Assembly: GCA_029204225.1 (NCBI GenBank)
Contig: CM055095.1
Span: 20,451,348-20,515,347 of the forward strand
Direction: 5' to 3'
Source: Diphasiastrum complanatum
Lineage: Eukaryota; Streptophyta; Lycopodiopsida; Lycopodiales; Lycopodiaceae
Length of the DNA: 64,000 nucleotides
Under the pieces are notes generated by a model. It searched no databases and was not told where the DNA came from. It worked only from the letters and a program-made list of their open reading frames with translations. Below, piece by piece: positions 41,988-53,921 of the stretch; position 1 is the first letter of the stretch; each line of letters opens with the position of its first letter. Made by a program: the position numbers and the translations under genes.

Positions 41988-44906
41988 CTCCCTCTTAAGC
42001 TTATTGCTACAAATCTGAATTCAAATTGAGACTTAACAATTCTACCAAAGTAGAATGTTTTTCTCTTGACAATGGTTTTGTTAGAATATCAGCCAACGTA
42101 TTGTCTGTGTGACAATAACTTAGTACAACATCTTTATTCTGAACCTTCTCTCTAAGAAAATGAAACTGAACCTCTATGTGTTTGATTCTAGAATGAGTTC
42201 GTTAGTTCAGAGATAGAGCTATGCAGCTCTAATTGTCGCACTAGAGTATTGTTGGACCGATCTATGGGAATTTCAGATCTTGCAGTAGCCTCCTTAGCCA
42301 TATTATCTCGTTTACTGCTGATGTAGCTACAACATATTCGGATTCTGTAGAGGACAACAAAATGCATTTCTGCTTTTTGTTGTTCCATAAAATGGGTTCT
42401 CCTGCAAGGAAACAAATATAACCTAATGTGGATTTTCTATCCATGTCTCCTACCCAATTGGAATCTGAATAGGTGACTAAAGTGAGCGCATCTTCTGTAT
42501 TACCATTGTAGCTCAAAGCATAGTGCTTTGAAGCTTGATGTAACTCAACATTCTTTGCATTATTTTCCAGTGTTGTAAGCGTGGATTGGACATGTATTGA
42601 GACAGTGTGCTTACTACATATGCTAGACCAGGTCATGTGCAGATCATAGAATACATTATAGATTCTATGACAGACTGATAACCTACACATTTCTTGCTGA
42701 TCTGCTTGAGTTCTAGGGCACATGTCTTTGGACAACTTAGATCCTGGATCCATAGGTGTGTCTATGGTCTTGCAGTCCTCCATGTCATATTTGCGAAGTA
42801 CATTGATTAAATAGGACTCTTGGCTTATAGTAATCCTTCTACTTGAGCGATCTCCATGAATCTCCATACCGAGTAGGTAATGGACTGGGCCTAAATCAGT
42901 CATCTCAAATTTTGATGAAAGTAGAGATTTGGTTTCCTGTAATAACTGATTTGAATTGCTGATAATTAAGGATTCATCAACGTATAATGCTATTATAACG
43001 TAGCTTGACTCTTTTTGTTTGAGATACACATTAGAGTCTGCGGAGCAAGAAGTGAAGTTATGCTTCAACAAGAAGTGATTTATTCTATCATACCAGGCCC
43101 TAGGAGCTTGCTTAAGACATATGATGCCTTATGTAGTTCACATACCAAATGTTCTTTGCCTTGAAGGATGTTGATAAATGAATATGTCTTCTTGTATGTA
43201 TCCGTGAAGGAATGTTGTTTGGACGTCCATCTGGTGAATGTCCAGATCCTCTGCAGCAGCTATAGCCAGCAAGGTGCAAATAAAGTGATGCTTTACCACT
43301 AGACTGAAGGTCTCAGTGTAATCTATTCCATAAACTTGCTCAAATCCTTTAACCACTAATCGAGCTTTCCATTTGGATATTGATACTCTGGCTTAAGCTT
43401 AAGCTTAAGCTTGAAGATCCATTTAGAGTCAATAGGTTTTATACATGTAGGAGGATTGATCCTAGACCAATTTATTATGATGCATGCTAGATTGAATGCA
43501 TGTTTAAGTGACCTAGTCTTTGATGTCAAACATGAGCATCAGAATTACTCACAATAAGTGCATAGTTGTGACTCAAGATATTGTACAAAGAGGATTTCAT
43601 TAGAGTTCTCATCAATAATAGTACATCGGCTAGCAGTAAACAAAGCTCTATAGCCTTGATCATTGATCTTGCTAATAGATAATAAATTCTTTGTTAATTT
43701 GGGTATGTAAAGTACACCATTTAACTGTCTCGTGATGTCGTTAGGGAATTGGAGTCGAATGGAGCCTTGGCCTTCAACCTTGTGTGAACTTGAGTCGCCG
43801 AAGAAAATGTACTTGGAGTCCGTTGTTGTGAGTGTAGAGAATAGGTTTTTACATGGTGTCATGTGCTGTGAAGCACCTGAATCAAGATACCATTGATAGG
43901 CATCTCTACTTGGTTGGTCTTGTACCAGCAGCGCCTTGTCTTCTTCTTGTGAATTTCTGATAGTGTCAGAACCTCCCTCTTGGTGCTGCTACATCTTCTT
44001 TCTCACTTTGTTGTGCTTGAGAATGTGACAATCCTTAATGTCATGGTCTGATCTATTGCAATATCTGCAAAAGAGTTTGGTCTTGGATGATTGTTGTTGA
44101 TTGTGCTGCTACTGTGATTTTTGCATTGAGACTGGTTGCTCTACCTCCGTCTTCTTGTCCTTGAAATTCTTCTTCTTGGACTGATGCTTATTAGAGTACA
44201 ATGCCATTGACTTGGTACTCGTTGTTGATAAGCTTTTTCTCCTGACTTCTTCCTGCAATAGACTTGCTGTCAACTTCTAGAGAGACAACACAGGAGTATT
44301 GCTCAAAAGCAATACTAGTTGTCATAGGAGGATGGAAGACTGGCGAGAAGAGATATTATTGCATCTTCTTCTGAAATAGGAGAACCTATGGCAGGAAGCT
44401 GATTCAACAATTGTTTGAACTCATTAAGATGATCGTTGGTTGAGGTGCCTTCGCTCAAAAAGAGACGAGTTGATACATCTAAAGTCTCATAGATACTTGT
44501 TAGGATATCCCACGCTTCTTTGGAGGTGGTGCTATTAGATACAGGGGCAATCGAAGTGTCCTTCAAATTTAGGGATACGATGGCTAATGCTTTGCCATCC
44601 TTTGCTTCCCATGCTGGAAGTAGTTCAGGTTTTGCCGGTTTGGCTATTGAACCGTTCACGTATCCCGAAAGCTCCTTCTCGATCAAGATCACCCTCATCT
44701 TGAACTTCCACATGTGGAAGTCATCTCCATTGAACTTGTTGATCAAGCGGATCTCTGAGGTTGAACTTTCCGTAGTGATTGAGTAGCAGAGATAGAATAC
44801 AAACAGAAATGAACTAGCTCTAAAGAACAAATACGTATTAAGTTCTAGTATGAATCCTAGATTCTAGTAATCCAATAAACCAGTGCTCTGATATGACTTT
44901 TATTTG
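41988..44906 (-). mobile_element. Copia retrotransposon, internal region (minus)
   Basis: Coding pieces lie on the minus strand. Gag (44830-44315) has 'LINKFNGDDFHMWKFKMRVI'. The protease-side piece (43862-43545) has 'GVLYIPKLTKNLLSISKIND'. A short reverse-transcriptase block (43356-43138) reads '[20 protein letters not shown]'. The later RT and RNase H (43071-42262) include 'IIALYVDESLIISNSNQLLQ' and 'LSSTESEYVVATSAVNEIIW'. The primer site beside the 5' LTR reads TCATATCAGAGC, a decayed TGGTATCAGAGC. The integrase core is largely lost. There are several breaks. Confidence 0.9.
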
Positions 44907-45162
44907 GGTGTGAAGCTTATGAACGAAGTCTCAACCAACAAGAGAAAGACAATGAATACTATGAATAACAGTGATGACTGTGATTAACAGGATCGTGGAT
45001 TACTTAGAGAAAGGAAATTATGAGCTGTTCTTTTGTGTTGAAAGGATTATCAGTGTAGGAGTCTTAGACTGCAATGAAAGAGAGATTGCAGAAATGGTTA
45101 GGCGTCTTGGACAGCCGTGCAATCCTCTAATTCTGATAACCTGATATGAAGAGAGTGTAAAT
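44907..45162 (-). repeat. Copia 5' LTR, partial
   Basis: This matches 40800-41050 (U5 side of the 3' LTR) at high identity; both carry 'caacaagagaaagacaatga' and 'gagctgttcttttgtgttga'. Similarity stops at about 45162, where a plus-strand Copia copy begins, so most of this LTR is missing. Confidence 0.9.
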
Positions 45163-47045
45163 TAATAAACCAATAAGGTGCAAGTAAGCAAAGATGTCGA
45201 ATTTGATGAACAAATGTTCCAAGAAGATGTAGACCAGACTGGTTATCAGTTCTTTGATCTGACTCATTACATCTCTGACTAGGCTGAAGAGGGAGATCAG
45301 ACTTCTATAAACCCGGATGATTGAGAAGATCAACAAAAGTAATTGAGCAATAGGAGCTGCAGACCCCACAACAACCAGTACAAGCTGAACAGTGGAAGAG
45401 TCTTGCTGAACCAAGACGCTTTGCCAGAATCTGACAGAAAGCTATCGAGAAAGTTGCAGCAAACAGCTGCGATGAAAATCGATGTCTGATGACACCAGAA
45501 TTCAAAACTTACTCAGAAGCAATCACAAATTAGGAATCAGAAGAATGGGAGAAAGCAATGTGGAGGAAATCGACTCAATGCACAAGAATGAAATGTGGAC
45601 ACTGCAGCAACCACCAAAAGGAAGAAAAATTGTGGACTACAAATGGGTCTACAAGTTAAAGTTGAAACCTGATGGGAGTGTTGAGTGATACAAGGCTAGA
45701 CTGGTAGCCAAGAGGTATTCTCAAAATATGGAGTAGACTATCAAGAAACATGCTCTTTTATGGTAAATCAGTCTACTATTTGTCTCCTATTTGCTTTAGC
45801 AGTTGATAATTCCTTAATAGTCCATCACATTGATATCAAGACTACATTCCTACATGGTTTTCTTGATGAATAAATCTATATCTGATCCATAATTCCCTGA
45901 TCTATGCTGCAAACTAAAAAAGTGTTTTTATGGGTTGAAACAAGCCGCAAGAGCTTGGCACAAAAGAATGTTTAAGTTTTTAGTCTCTATTGGTTCTAGA
46001 AGAATAATTTCAATTACTGATGTATTTGTTAAAACTGAGAGTAATAGCTCTCTGATCTTAGTTGTTTTTGTTGATGACACTCTAATGTTTGGTAATAACT
46101 ATGAGATGATACAAGAAACCAAAGAGCAGATAAGCCAAGAGTTTGAAATTATAGACTTTGGAGAAGCTAAGAAATTTTCAGGAATAGAAATTGCTAGAAA
46201 TAAAATAACTAGCAATATAAAACTTTCTCAGCAGAGTTACGCCTATGAAATTCTGGCAGACTATGCAATGCTAGAATTCAAAGGGAAAGAGACTCGGAGT
46301 AAAACTATCAAAAGAAGTTTGTCCAAAGACTAAGCCGAAAGAGTTCAAAATGAGTAATAGACCCTTTCAAAATCTGATCGGAGCTCTAATGTATCTAACT
46401 GTATGTACTCGGCCAGACTTGGCATTTCTAGTTTATGCTTTAGCACAATTTTCTAACAATCCAAAAAGGCACCATTGGGAGCTGGCAAAGAGAATCTTAC
46501 GATATCTCAAACACACCACGAACTTTGGCGTTATGTATTCAAACCCAGATGAATCCATTTTGAGGGCATACAACGATGCTACCTGGGCAAGTTCGAGGGA
46601 TGACAACAAAGCTGTCACTGGCGAATGCTTCATGATATGTGGAGGGCCAGTAAACTGGGTTTGCAAAAAGAAAACTCTTGTTGCACAATCCTCATGCGAA
46701 GTTGAATATGTAGTTGCTTCAAAGAATACAAACGAGATCGTGTGGCTAAGACAACTATTGAATGAGCTAGGAGAGCAATAAGCAGAACCTACTGTCATGT
46801 ATATGGATAATACCAGTGCAATCTTCATGACTCAAGATCATGTCTTCCATTCCAGGAAAAAGCATATTCCACTCAAGTACCATCATATCATAGATCTTGT
46901 GCAGAAATGAAAAATTTAGATTGAGTATGCGAAGATCGCAGAAATGACAGCGGACCTTCTAACCAAGCCTCTTACAAAACAACTATTCGAAAAACATAGG
47001 AAAAACATGGGAGTCGGCTAAAGAAATCTTCAGTTCAAAAGGGAG
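45163..47045 (+). mobile_element. Copia retrotransposon fragment (plus)
   Basis: Plus-strand pieces begin at the integrase-RT linker and continue to the end of pol. The RT start at about 45482-45688 has 'MWTLQQPPKGRKIVDYKWVY'. RT from 45935 has 'FVDDTLMFGNNYEMIQETKE'. RNase H (46350-46960) has 'RPFQNLIGALMYLTVCTRPD' and 'HVFHSRKKHIPLKYHHI'-like sequence. Gag, protease, integrase and the 5' LTR are lost at the junction with the minus-strand element at 45162. There are several breaks. The purine tract AAAAGGGAG ends at 47045. Confidence 0.85.
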
Positions 47046-47477
47046 TGTTGGAAAATGAATTTCACTTTTCTTCATCCCTGGATACTTCCACGCAGGACGA
47101 ATCAGATCTCGCAAAGGCGGCCGCAAGTATAGTCTGTTCAAATGGAAGCGGACAGCTACAACTAATTGGTGCTTAAGCGTAGCGCTTTTGTTAAAAGACC
47201 AACTTAAAAGAAAATGTATGAAAGAATATATAATTTCTGCCAACAAACGAAAAAAAATAAGTGAGTGAGTGAGTGAGTGAGAGAGAGGAAAAACTGATAG
47301 CGCAGAATAGAATAGAACAGTTTTGCAGGTAGATTGTAAACTTTCCTCTAAGAAGTTTTCATAAAGCAATAGATCATTTCTATCAGTTTTGCACTATGTA
47401 TGCATAAATACTAGTATTATTTATAAGAATATTATTACTCTGATGAATGAATCATATTGCCTTCTCAATCAATAGAC
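47046..47477 (+). repeat. Copia 3' LTR (plus)
   Basis: The sequence TGTTGGAAAATG starts directly after the purine tract. The far end, near ATAGACA at 47477, is a guess from the CA terminus because no second copy exists in the window. It contains a short (GTGA)n/(GA)n run at about 47261-47287. Confidence 0.55.
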
Positions 47478-48800
47478 AGCTGCAGGGTTGCAAAATCTAG
47501 AGACGAAGTATCAGAAACTAACTGGTGTTTTTGCACTTTTTGCATTTTTCGCATTCTCTCTCTTCGGGATTTTTGCATTTTTCTAGTAGAGCTAAAATGT
47601 GCTTAGGTGCGTAGAATTCACGTAGTTCACATATTTTGCATTTTTCGCCTTCTCGAAAAATGCGACAATTACATAATAATGCATGCATCCGCATCCTTAA
47701 ATTTGTTAGCTGCAATTGAGGCAGGAACGAGTAGTTCGCTTCATAGAAAGGGCGAATTCGTATTTCAAGGGAGACCAATCTGATTTCACAACCATCTTAA
47801 TTACCCACCCTTGAATGACACTCAAATAACTTGAGCCAAACGATTAAGGACCATGAAGAGACTAATTGTAGAGAGCGGGGTGGAACACCCATGCAACATA
47901 CCGGTACCTTTGGTAATGCAAATAACATTCTAGCTCATTATGAGAATGCCAACAATGATAGAATTGTGACCATAGGAACCATCCACGTAATTGTCACCAT
48001 ATAATTGTGGCCATGTAATGACACACATAATTGTCGAAGCCAAACTCCCAAAGTATATTGCAAGATTGCAACTGACCTTGTCACAAATAACATATTGAAA
48101 TTAAGAGTTACTCTAAATCTAGACATTGAGACATCTAACATTTTTCACTATGAATCTCATTTTGATTGCTCGTCATGAGATACCATGGCACACTAGGCCA
48201 ATTTAAAGAGATTTATCACTATCTAACTCAATCCGAGTATTAATTAATCAAATGAGTGCTTGAGTGGACAATCAATCGATTGAGTGGGTAGTCAATCGAA
48301 TGAGTATATGACTAATTGTTTAATTTTGATCATTCCATCTTAAAAGAAAGACTAAGTGAGATCATCACTCATCTTGGACAAGAATTCAAACTGAAAGCTT
48401 TGAACATTGATTGCTATGTGGTCTTTAAATTAATTGAGATAGGCCTACGTGCACTATCTACATGGGTGAAATAAAACTGATAAGATTTTCAGAAAGTTTG
48501 GCTTACAGTACTAGCATATTCGAATTGCAAGTTTATGATAATGGCAATTTAGAACATGATGAATATTATACTAAATTAGCTCAAATTGAAATAATGGATT
48601 CTTGGTCGAGTGATTTTGGTAAAGATTCTGGTTGAGTGATCTCTATGTGTTGCTCCACCCAAGCAATTTTCTTGATACAATGTTACTACAATATTAGATT
48701 TTAATTAAGCATAACTAGAATATACACGAATCGGATGTTGGCATGTCTTTAACAAATTTTATTTTATTTGTTCAGTACATACGATCTCATAATGATTACT
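47478..48800. other. No gene identified
   Basis: AT-rich sequence. A Lys/Cys/Glu-rich minus-strand frame (47778-47518) comes from repeated 'ttttgcatttttcgc' words and is probably not a gene. Part of the stretch may be the 5' flank or terminal region of the CACTA element, but I found no CACTA terminus. Confidence 0.35.
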
Positions 48801-50101
48801 TATGATGTGGTATAGAGTAGCTGGCTACAGTGTATATATGTCATCGACGATGTCATCATCATCAGATAGCGATTCATCTCATACTCGCAACAGCAGGTAC
48901 ATATTGTTATTGATATTGACATCAATTGCACTGTTATTTGAATATGATTGTATAAATTTTCTTACAAATTTATTCTTACAATGACATTTGATTGGAATTA
49001 TGAATTCTAGAGAAATTATTGTACCTCCACGTGATTTAGAAGAAAAAAGAATTGAGCTCTATCACAGAAAAAGGAACAACCAAGACTAAAAGTACAATGA
49101 ACAACTATTGACTAGTTCGTCTTCAAGCTCTTCCGCCAGTCGACATAGACCGCCTATTGATCCATCACATGTATGTATATTGACTTATGTCATAAGTTTT
49201 TTATTTGTAATAGTGATGTACTCCAATTTGGTTGAGAATTGTGATATAGCATATGGCTCTTTGGAAAGCCAAGACACCACTCCATCACAAATGAAGATTG
49301 CAAATGCTCTAAATGTACAAAGACTATTTTGTCAATTTTTGTCACATGCTAGGATTCGTCACATGCTAGAGTTTGTCAATTTTCACATGAATGACACTGA
49401 AAGAATTTGTGCTACAATATACCTTATCATTGGCAATTGGATTATTGGACCAGTTTCAACCAGAATATCATGAGAGGATACCATGTACATGCACACAATG
49501 CAAAGGCCTTAGGATTCAGACAAGGAGGATTGTCAACAATCATATTTGGGCCAATGGAGTGCGCACATAGAGGATCCAATAGATATTGAGCATTAGGATG
49601 AGTGTCACGATACTTTGAAGTTAATCTCTCACCTGCTTCTAAAAGGAAAAATCCAAATAGAATAATTAGATGAAGTTAATCTCACTTGTTTCTAAAAGAA
49701 AAAATCCACAAAGATCTTCACTATGAAAAATGATTCACTCTCGTCCAATGTCAAGAATCTTGAAATTATATATACCTTGTCTAAATCACAAAAAAATGGA
49801 CACACAATATTGAGTTCATCAATGCCTTGTGATTCAGTGCATGTCTCCAAATCTCCAAAATGTTCTTACCACCCAATCACACCTATCCTAGACGTTGCAC
49901 ATGAGTCCTCCATGATACTCCACGTGGATTCCACAAACTTGACCATCCCTTAAAAAAAGAGAACACGTCTTGGACGTATTATGACTAGTTTGAAAGATAA
50001 TTGCAGAGCAATAGAGGATGCAAGTATATGGCTTGAATTCAAATGCTTGTTCTTTCGAGGAACAACGCATGCAAGGAGGCAACATCTCAAGGGCAAATCG
50101 T

Positions 50102-50315
50102 ACATACATTGATGGACGTCCAGATGTAATGGAAACATTGCTGCATATATAAATAGTTCCACTAGCCACCCTTTATTGACAAATTGTGATTTTGAAGAAT
50201 GTACCAATGGAAAAGAAGAATATTTTACTAGGAATGTAAAGGGCACTTATGTAATGATCTGTGCCACTAGATCTATCAAGGTTGGGGAGGAATTGTTCAT
50301 CAAGTATAATTTCAA
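50102..50315 (+). pseudogene. SET-domain-like fragment inside the CACTA element
   Basis: The stretch encodes 'TYIDGRP', then in another frame 'GNIAAYINSS', 'LLTNCDFEEC' and 'GTYVMICATRSIKVGEELFI' ending 'KYNF'. The order GN-A-x-IN, NC-x-F, then V-x-x-x-A-T/R-x-I-x-x-GEEL-x-x-Y is the C-terminal half of a SET lysine methyltransferase domain. The catalytic-side ELxxxY motif is present as ELFIKY. The N-terminal half of SET and any post-SET cysteines are not visible. A frame change inside the block makes it a pseudogene. It is probably a captured host gene, or a SET module carried by this transposon group. Confidence 0.55.
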
Positions 50316-51554
50316 CCGTCTTCTACACAAATGTTTGCAAAAGACAATAATTCAAATGTGAATATTTAAATTTTGTTGATATGCAAAGATGTATAATCCA
50401 TGCATTCTTGATTGTATTTGGTTTGTGTCATTAAATATGTCGAATGTTAGGAGCATTATTCGTCAAACATTATTATCATTTGCCTAGATGTTTACATAAG
50501 ATAATAAGTGAAAGCTAATGTATATGAAATTTATAAATATGTAAATATGTAGAAGCGTGCAATTCTTTGAGTTCATTGAATGTTAACAAGTTGGAAAGAA
50601 GAATGGTCTAATAAATACACTGGTATGTTCATACTTTTTAAACAAAGAGGTAATTTATATTCATATGCAACATTTAGATTAATCAAGTACTGGGAAGAAA
50701 TGTTTATCAAGCATTGTTTCAACCTACTTATTGTTTTTGGTATATAGGATTCTTCATCCTCATTTAGCGTTGGAGACAATAATCCTCGTAATGGCCGACG
50801 TAGACGACAATTGTCATACAACGGTCCTCATATAAAGCAATTACCTCGTCGTCAACGTGAAGGTTTAAAAGAGATGATGGAAATTGATGAGTGCATTAAT
50901 CAAGAGACCAATGCATCTGAAAATGAGGAGGCGCTTTTGTCTAAAGAAGAAAAGAAATTGCGAGAAGAATCAACAACAACATTGTACCCTGGAGCAAAGA
51001 CATCTCGTTTGGTGACTTCTCTACTTCTATTAAATCCTCAAGCCAAATGTAGATGGAGTGACCGAAGCCTCACATCATTATTTGAGTGAATTTTTTTTCA
51101 TCTACTTGTCATTTTTGCTTTGAAACAAACTTTACAATTTGACATCTTGTGATAATTTTTTTACAATGACTTCTTTTGTCATGTACATATTATTGAAAAA
51201 CAAAATTCTCCCAAAAGTAGATGAAGAACGAAAGATGTTGTCTAGCATCGACATGGACTACAAGCAATATCATGCATGTCCAAAAGATTGTATTTTATAT
51301 CAAGGAAGGTACGAATCACTCAAAAAATGTCCCATTTGTGATACTCCTCGATATAGAGATGATTTGCAAGAGGCAACCATTCCGTGCAAAGTTTTACAAC
51401 ATTTTCCAATAATTTCACAATTGCAACGTTTATTTCGTTGTAAATCTCTTGCACAACTTATGGACTTGCATGCACACCATACCTCTACAGATGGGATGAC
51501 GAGGGTACCTGCATGGAAACACATAAACAAAGAGTATCCAAGTTTTGCCAATGA

Positions 51555-51559
51555 GTCAA
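51555..51559 (+). other. Target-site duplication GTCAA
   Basis: The five bases before the LTR at 51560 are GTCAA. The minus strand has the same five bases directly after the LTR end at 39098 (39093-39097). They mark the two sides of one insertion into the CACTA transposase. Confidence 0.85.
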
Positions 51560-52405
51560 TGTTGGGGGTATTCCCACCACTCTGTAAATAAATAAAGTCG
51601 AAAAAATAGAAATAGTTGTGAGGGTCGTGGCATCCTGCGCGCGTGAGCCCATGGCCCAATGAGCACTTGTAAATAAATAATTTTGGACATAAACTTGACT
51701 TTGGGCCATGTAACTAAAAATAATATTAGAAGGGCAAAGTTAAGCTTAAACTTAAGTTCCTAAGTTTTATTAATTAGTCAAAGTCAATTGATGGTAGGTG
51801 AAGTGTGTTTCTCTCTCCACCATTGATTAGTTTGTGTTTTTGATGAAGGGTGTGGATTTCAATCCCACCTTCCTTGGAATAGCCAATAGGAGAAAGGGGC
51901 AAGGGCCTTCCCCATCCATAAAAAGGCACCATTTCTATCATATTTTCATGCTTAATAGAGAGGAGGAGACTCTACTATTTTGAGAGCTCAAACATCCTCA
52001 TTTGCTAATCAATCTTGCTTATGCTCTTGTTATGTTTTATTTGTTGTTTCTAGGTTCCAAATTTCTGCTTTGTGATAGTTAAGGTTTTTCCATAAGCAAT
52101 GACATTGAGCATTTGAGCCAACCTCCATCTCAACTCTCCATCTCTATCCTCGTCTCTATCACTCTCTCTCTCCCTCTCTTCCTCTATTCACCCTCTATCA
52201 AGATGAATGCATGTGGTTAGAGTTAAGAGAAGTAGTGTTAAGTGGATTAGAGTTAGTGAAAGTAGTGTTAAAATGGAGTAGAGTAGGAAAAAGAGTAAAA
52301 TACACCTAAATCTAGCAACTTGATATAGTTAGGCACCTATCTACTGTTCTAATCCTCTTTTGACAGGCAGGAGGGCTGCTCACCAACTGAACTACACACC
52401 CTATA
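51560..52405 (+). repeat. Ty3-type LTR, 5' copy (846 bp)
   Basis: It starts TGTTGGGG and ends near CACCCTATA; the 39-kb copy ends CACCCTACA. One base later a primer site TGGCGCC (52407-52413) continues 'attgtcggaga', similar to the tRNA-Asp-type site of plant Ty3 Athila/Tat-like elements. The LTR interrupts the CACTA transposase at 51559. No gag or pol of this element follows in recognisable form. Confidence 0.9.
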
Positions 52406-52419
52406 GTGGCGCCATTGTC

Positions 52420-53776
52420 GGAGATAGGTTTCACTAATTCAGTTGTATTTTTAGTTGTTTTTGCTTTTTTAGAGTGTTTCTAGGTGGTTTTTTTGGGTAG
52501 ATTTAGCTTGTTTTGTGTGATTTCTTGTGCTTGGACTGTTCACAGCTAGCAGAGGTGTGAGAGGGTAGTGGAGACCCAAAACAGCCTCTAAGGGCTTGAC
52601 ATCTAGCCAAAAATCATGAAAAACTCATAAAAACGTTCAAATCTACATTTTGGAAGAAAAAGAGGCAAAAATCTCATCAGATTCTGTTTTCTCCAAAACC
52701 AGTGGGAACTAACCTTCACATGACTGACAATAGCTCCAAGGTATTGTCCCAAACCTGTATAGAAGCCTGTACCCATACCCATAGTACAATGAAATGGGAA
52801 TAAGTGTCAAGTGTGGCTATATATTTTAGATAATTCATGCCATAATGGACACAAAATATCCATGATGACATGTATGAAAAAAAAAACACATAAATGACAT
52901 AAAATAAAAGTAACCCAAAATAACAAAGAAAATGGTATTTTCTTTTTTGTTTTTTCCTAATGAAAATGAAAAGCAAGCAAGAAAAAAATAAATGTACAAA
53001 AAATTGGCAAAAAAACACGGATTTTTTTTTTAATGATAGATTGTAACAAAAAAATAAAAGATTGATCTTAGCAAAAACAAATGTTGGTAGGAACATAAAA
53101 TGAAACTTTTTTTTTTTTTTGTCTTTCAACTGATCGTAAAAAACAAAAACATAAAACAAAAATGAAAACAATTGATTGTAAAATTAAAAATCCTAACTAA
53201 TTATATTTAAGTATGTAAAAATACTCGACATTAAGGCAAATAATTTGTCTTGTCATTTTCTTGATTCTTTTTTCAACAAAGCATAACAAAACATAGGCAA
53301 AATCGTCAATAAACAATTGAAATGTTTTACTTTTTTGAAGAGGTCATAAGGCAGCTAGATCACTAGGCAGGAGCAAGTATTTGAGCTAGGGTGTGACACA
53401 AGCAAGGTGCATAGGATCACGGGTACACAGAAGCAGGGCAAATGTAGGTCCAGGCAAGGCAAGGCAACTGCACATGTGCAGAACGTAAAATCAAAAGTAG
53501 GAGGACAAAACAAAAAGATGGGGCAGATCAATGGGGGTAGGCGATTAGGAAAACATTGATAGCCAAAAAGAGAGATGGATTGCAAACAAAGATCGGGCAG
53601 AGAAGGAGCAATGAGGGTGCAAGCAAGGATCAATGTTGGTCGCAAGGAGGAGAGTGCTAGTTCGGAGGAGAGTGCTAGCAAGGAGACCAAGGAGGAGAGC
53701 GCTAACAAGAAAGAGGATGTTGGCATTAAAGAGGAACGGGACAATAGTGATGGAGACAATAGGCGCACACACACGC

Positions 53777-53778
<2 letters not shown>
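52420..53778. other. Probable Ty3 leader, otherwise unidentified
   Basis: Downstream of the primer site the sequence is AT-rich with long A and T runs (about 52877-53120). It has no coding region that I recognise. One edge of the proposed inversion should lie somewhere after 52413, but it cannot be placed by eye. Confidence 0.4.

Positions 53779-53847
<69 letters not shown>
53779..53847. repeat. (GA)n microsatellite
   Basis: An almost pure GA dinucleotide run of about 68 bases. It generates Arg-Glu and Leu-Ser runs in open frames on the two strands, which are not genes. Confidence 0.98.
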
Positions 53848-53850
<3 letters not shown>

Positions 53851-53921
53851 AACTTTCACAAACAACAACAAAAATAGAGACAAAAAGAAACACTCCCAAT
53901 TGCTCAAGAAAGTTGCTTTGA

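Larger units (their letters stand above)
49100..51559 (+). mobile_element. CACTA (En/Spm) transposon, 5' part with TNP2-like transposase
   Basis: Plus-strand pieces follow the order of CACTA-type transposon proteins. First is a Cys-rich block at about 49450-49540, 'YHERIPCTCTQCKGLRIQTR'. A lysine- and glutamate-rich spacer (50811-50980) leads to 'LYPGAKTSRLVTSLLLLN' (about 50985-51050). The TNP2 start (about 51185-51559) reads 'KILPKVDEERKML', 'HACPKDCILYQGRYESLKKC' and 'LQRLFRCKSLAQLMDLHAHH', ending at 'YPSFANES'. The frames are interrupted by stops and AT-rich spacers that may be introns or decay, for example 51090-51180. A SET-domain-like piece lies inside (50102-50315). The element is cut at 51559 by a Ty3-type LTR, and its continuation is at 39097-38321 on the other strand. 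Confidence 0.8.

Noticed and set aside
47518-47778. Cys/Lys-rich minus-strand frame as a small zinc protein
   Set aside because: Its cysteines and lysines come from repeated 'tttttgcattttt' words, and there is no regular zinc-ligand spacing.
48200-48470. CACTA terminal inverted repeat
   Set aside because: Words such as 'cactatct' occur, but no matching inverted partner or 3-bp target duplication was found.
52716-53171. 151-codon minus-strand frame rich in Phe, Leu and Lys
   Set aside because: It arises from long A and T runs, so the apparent membrane segments reflect composition only.
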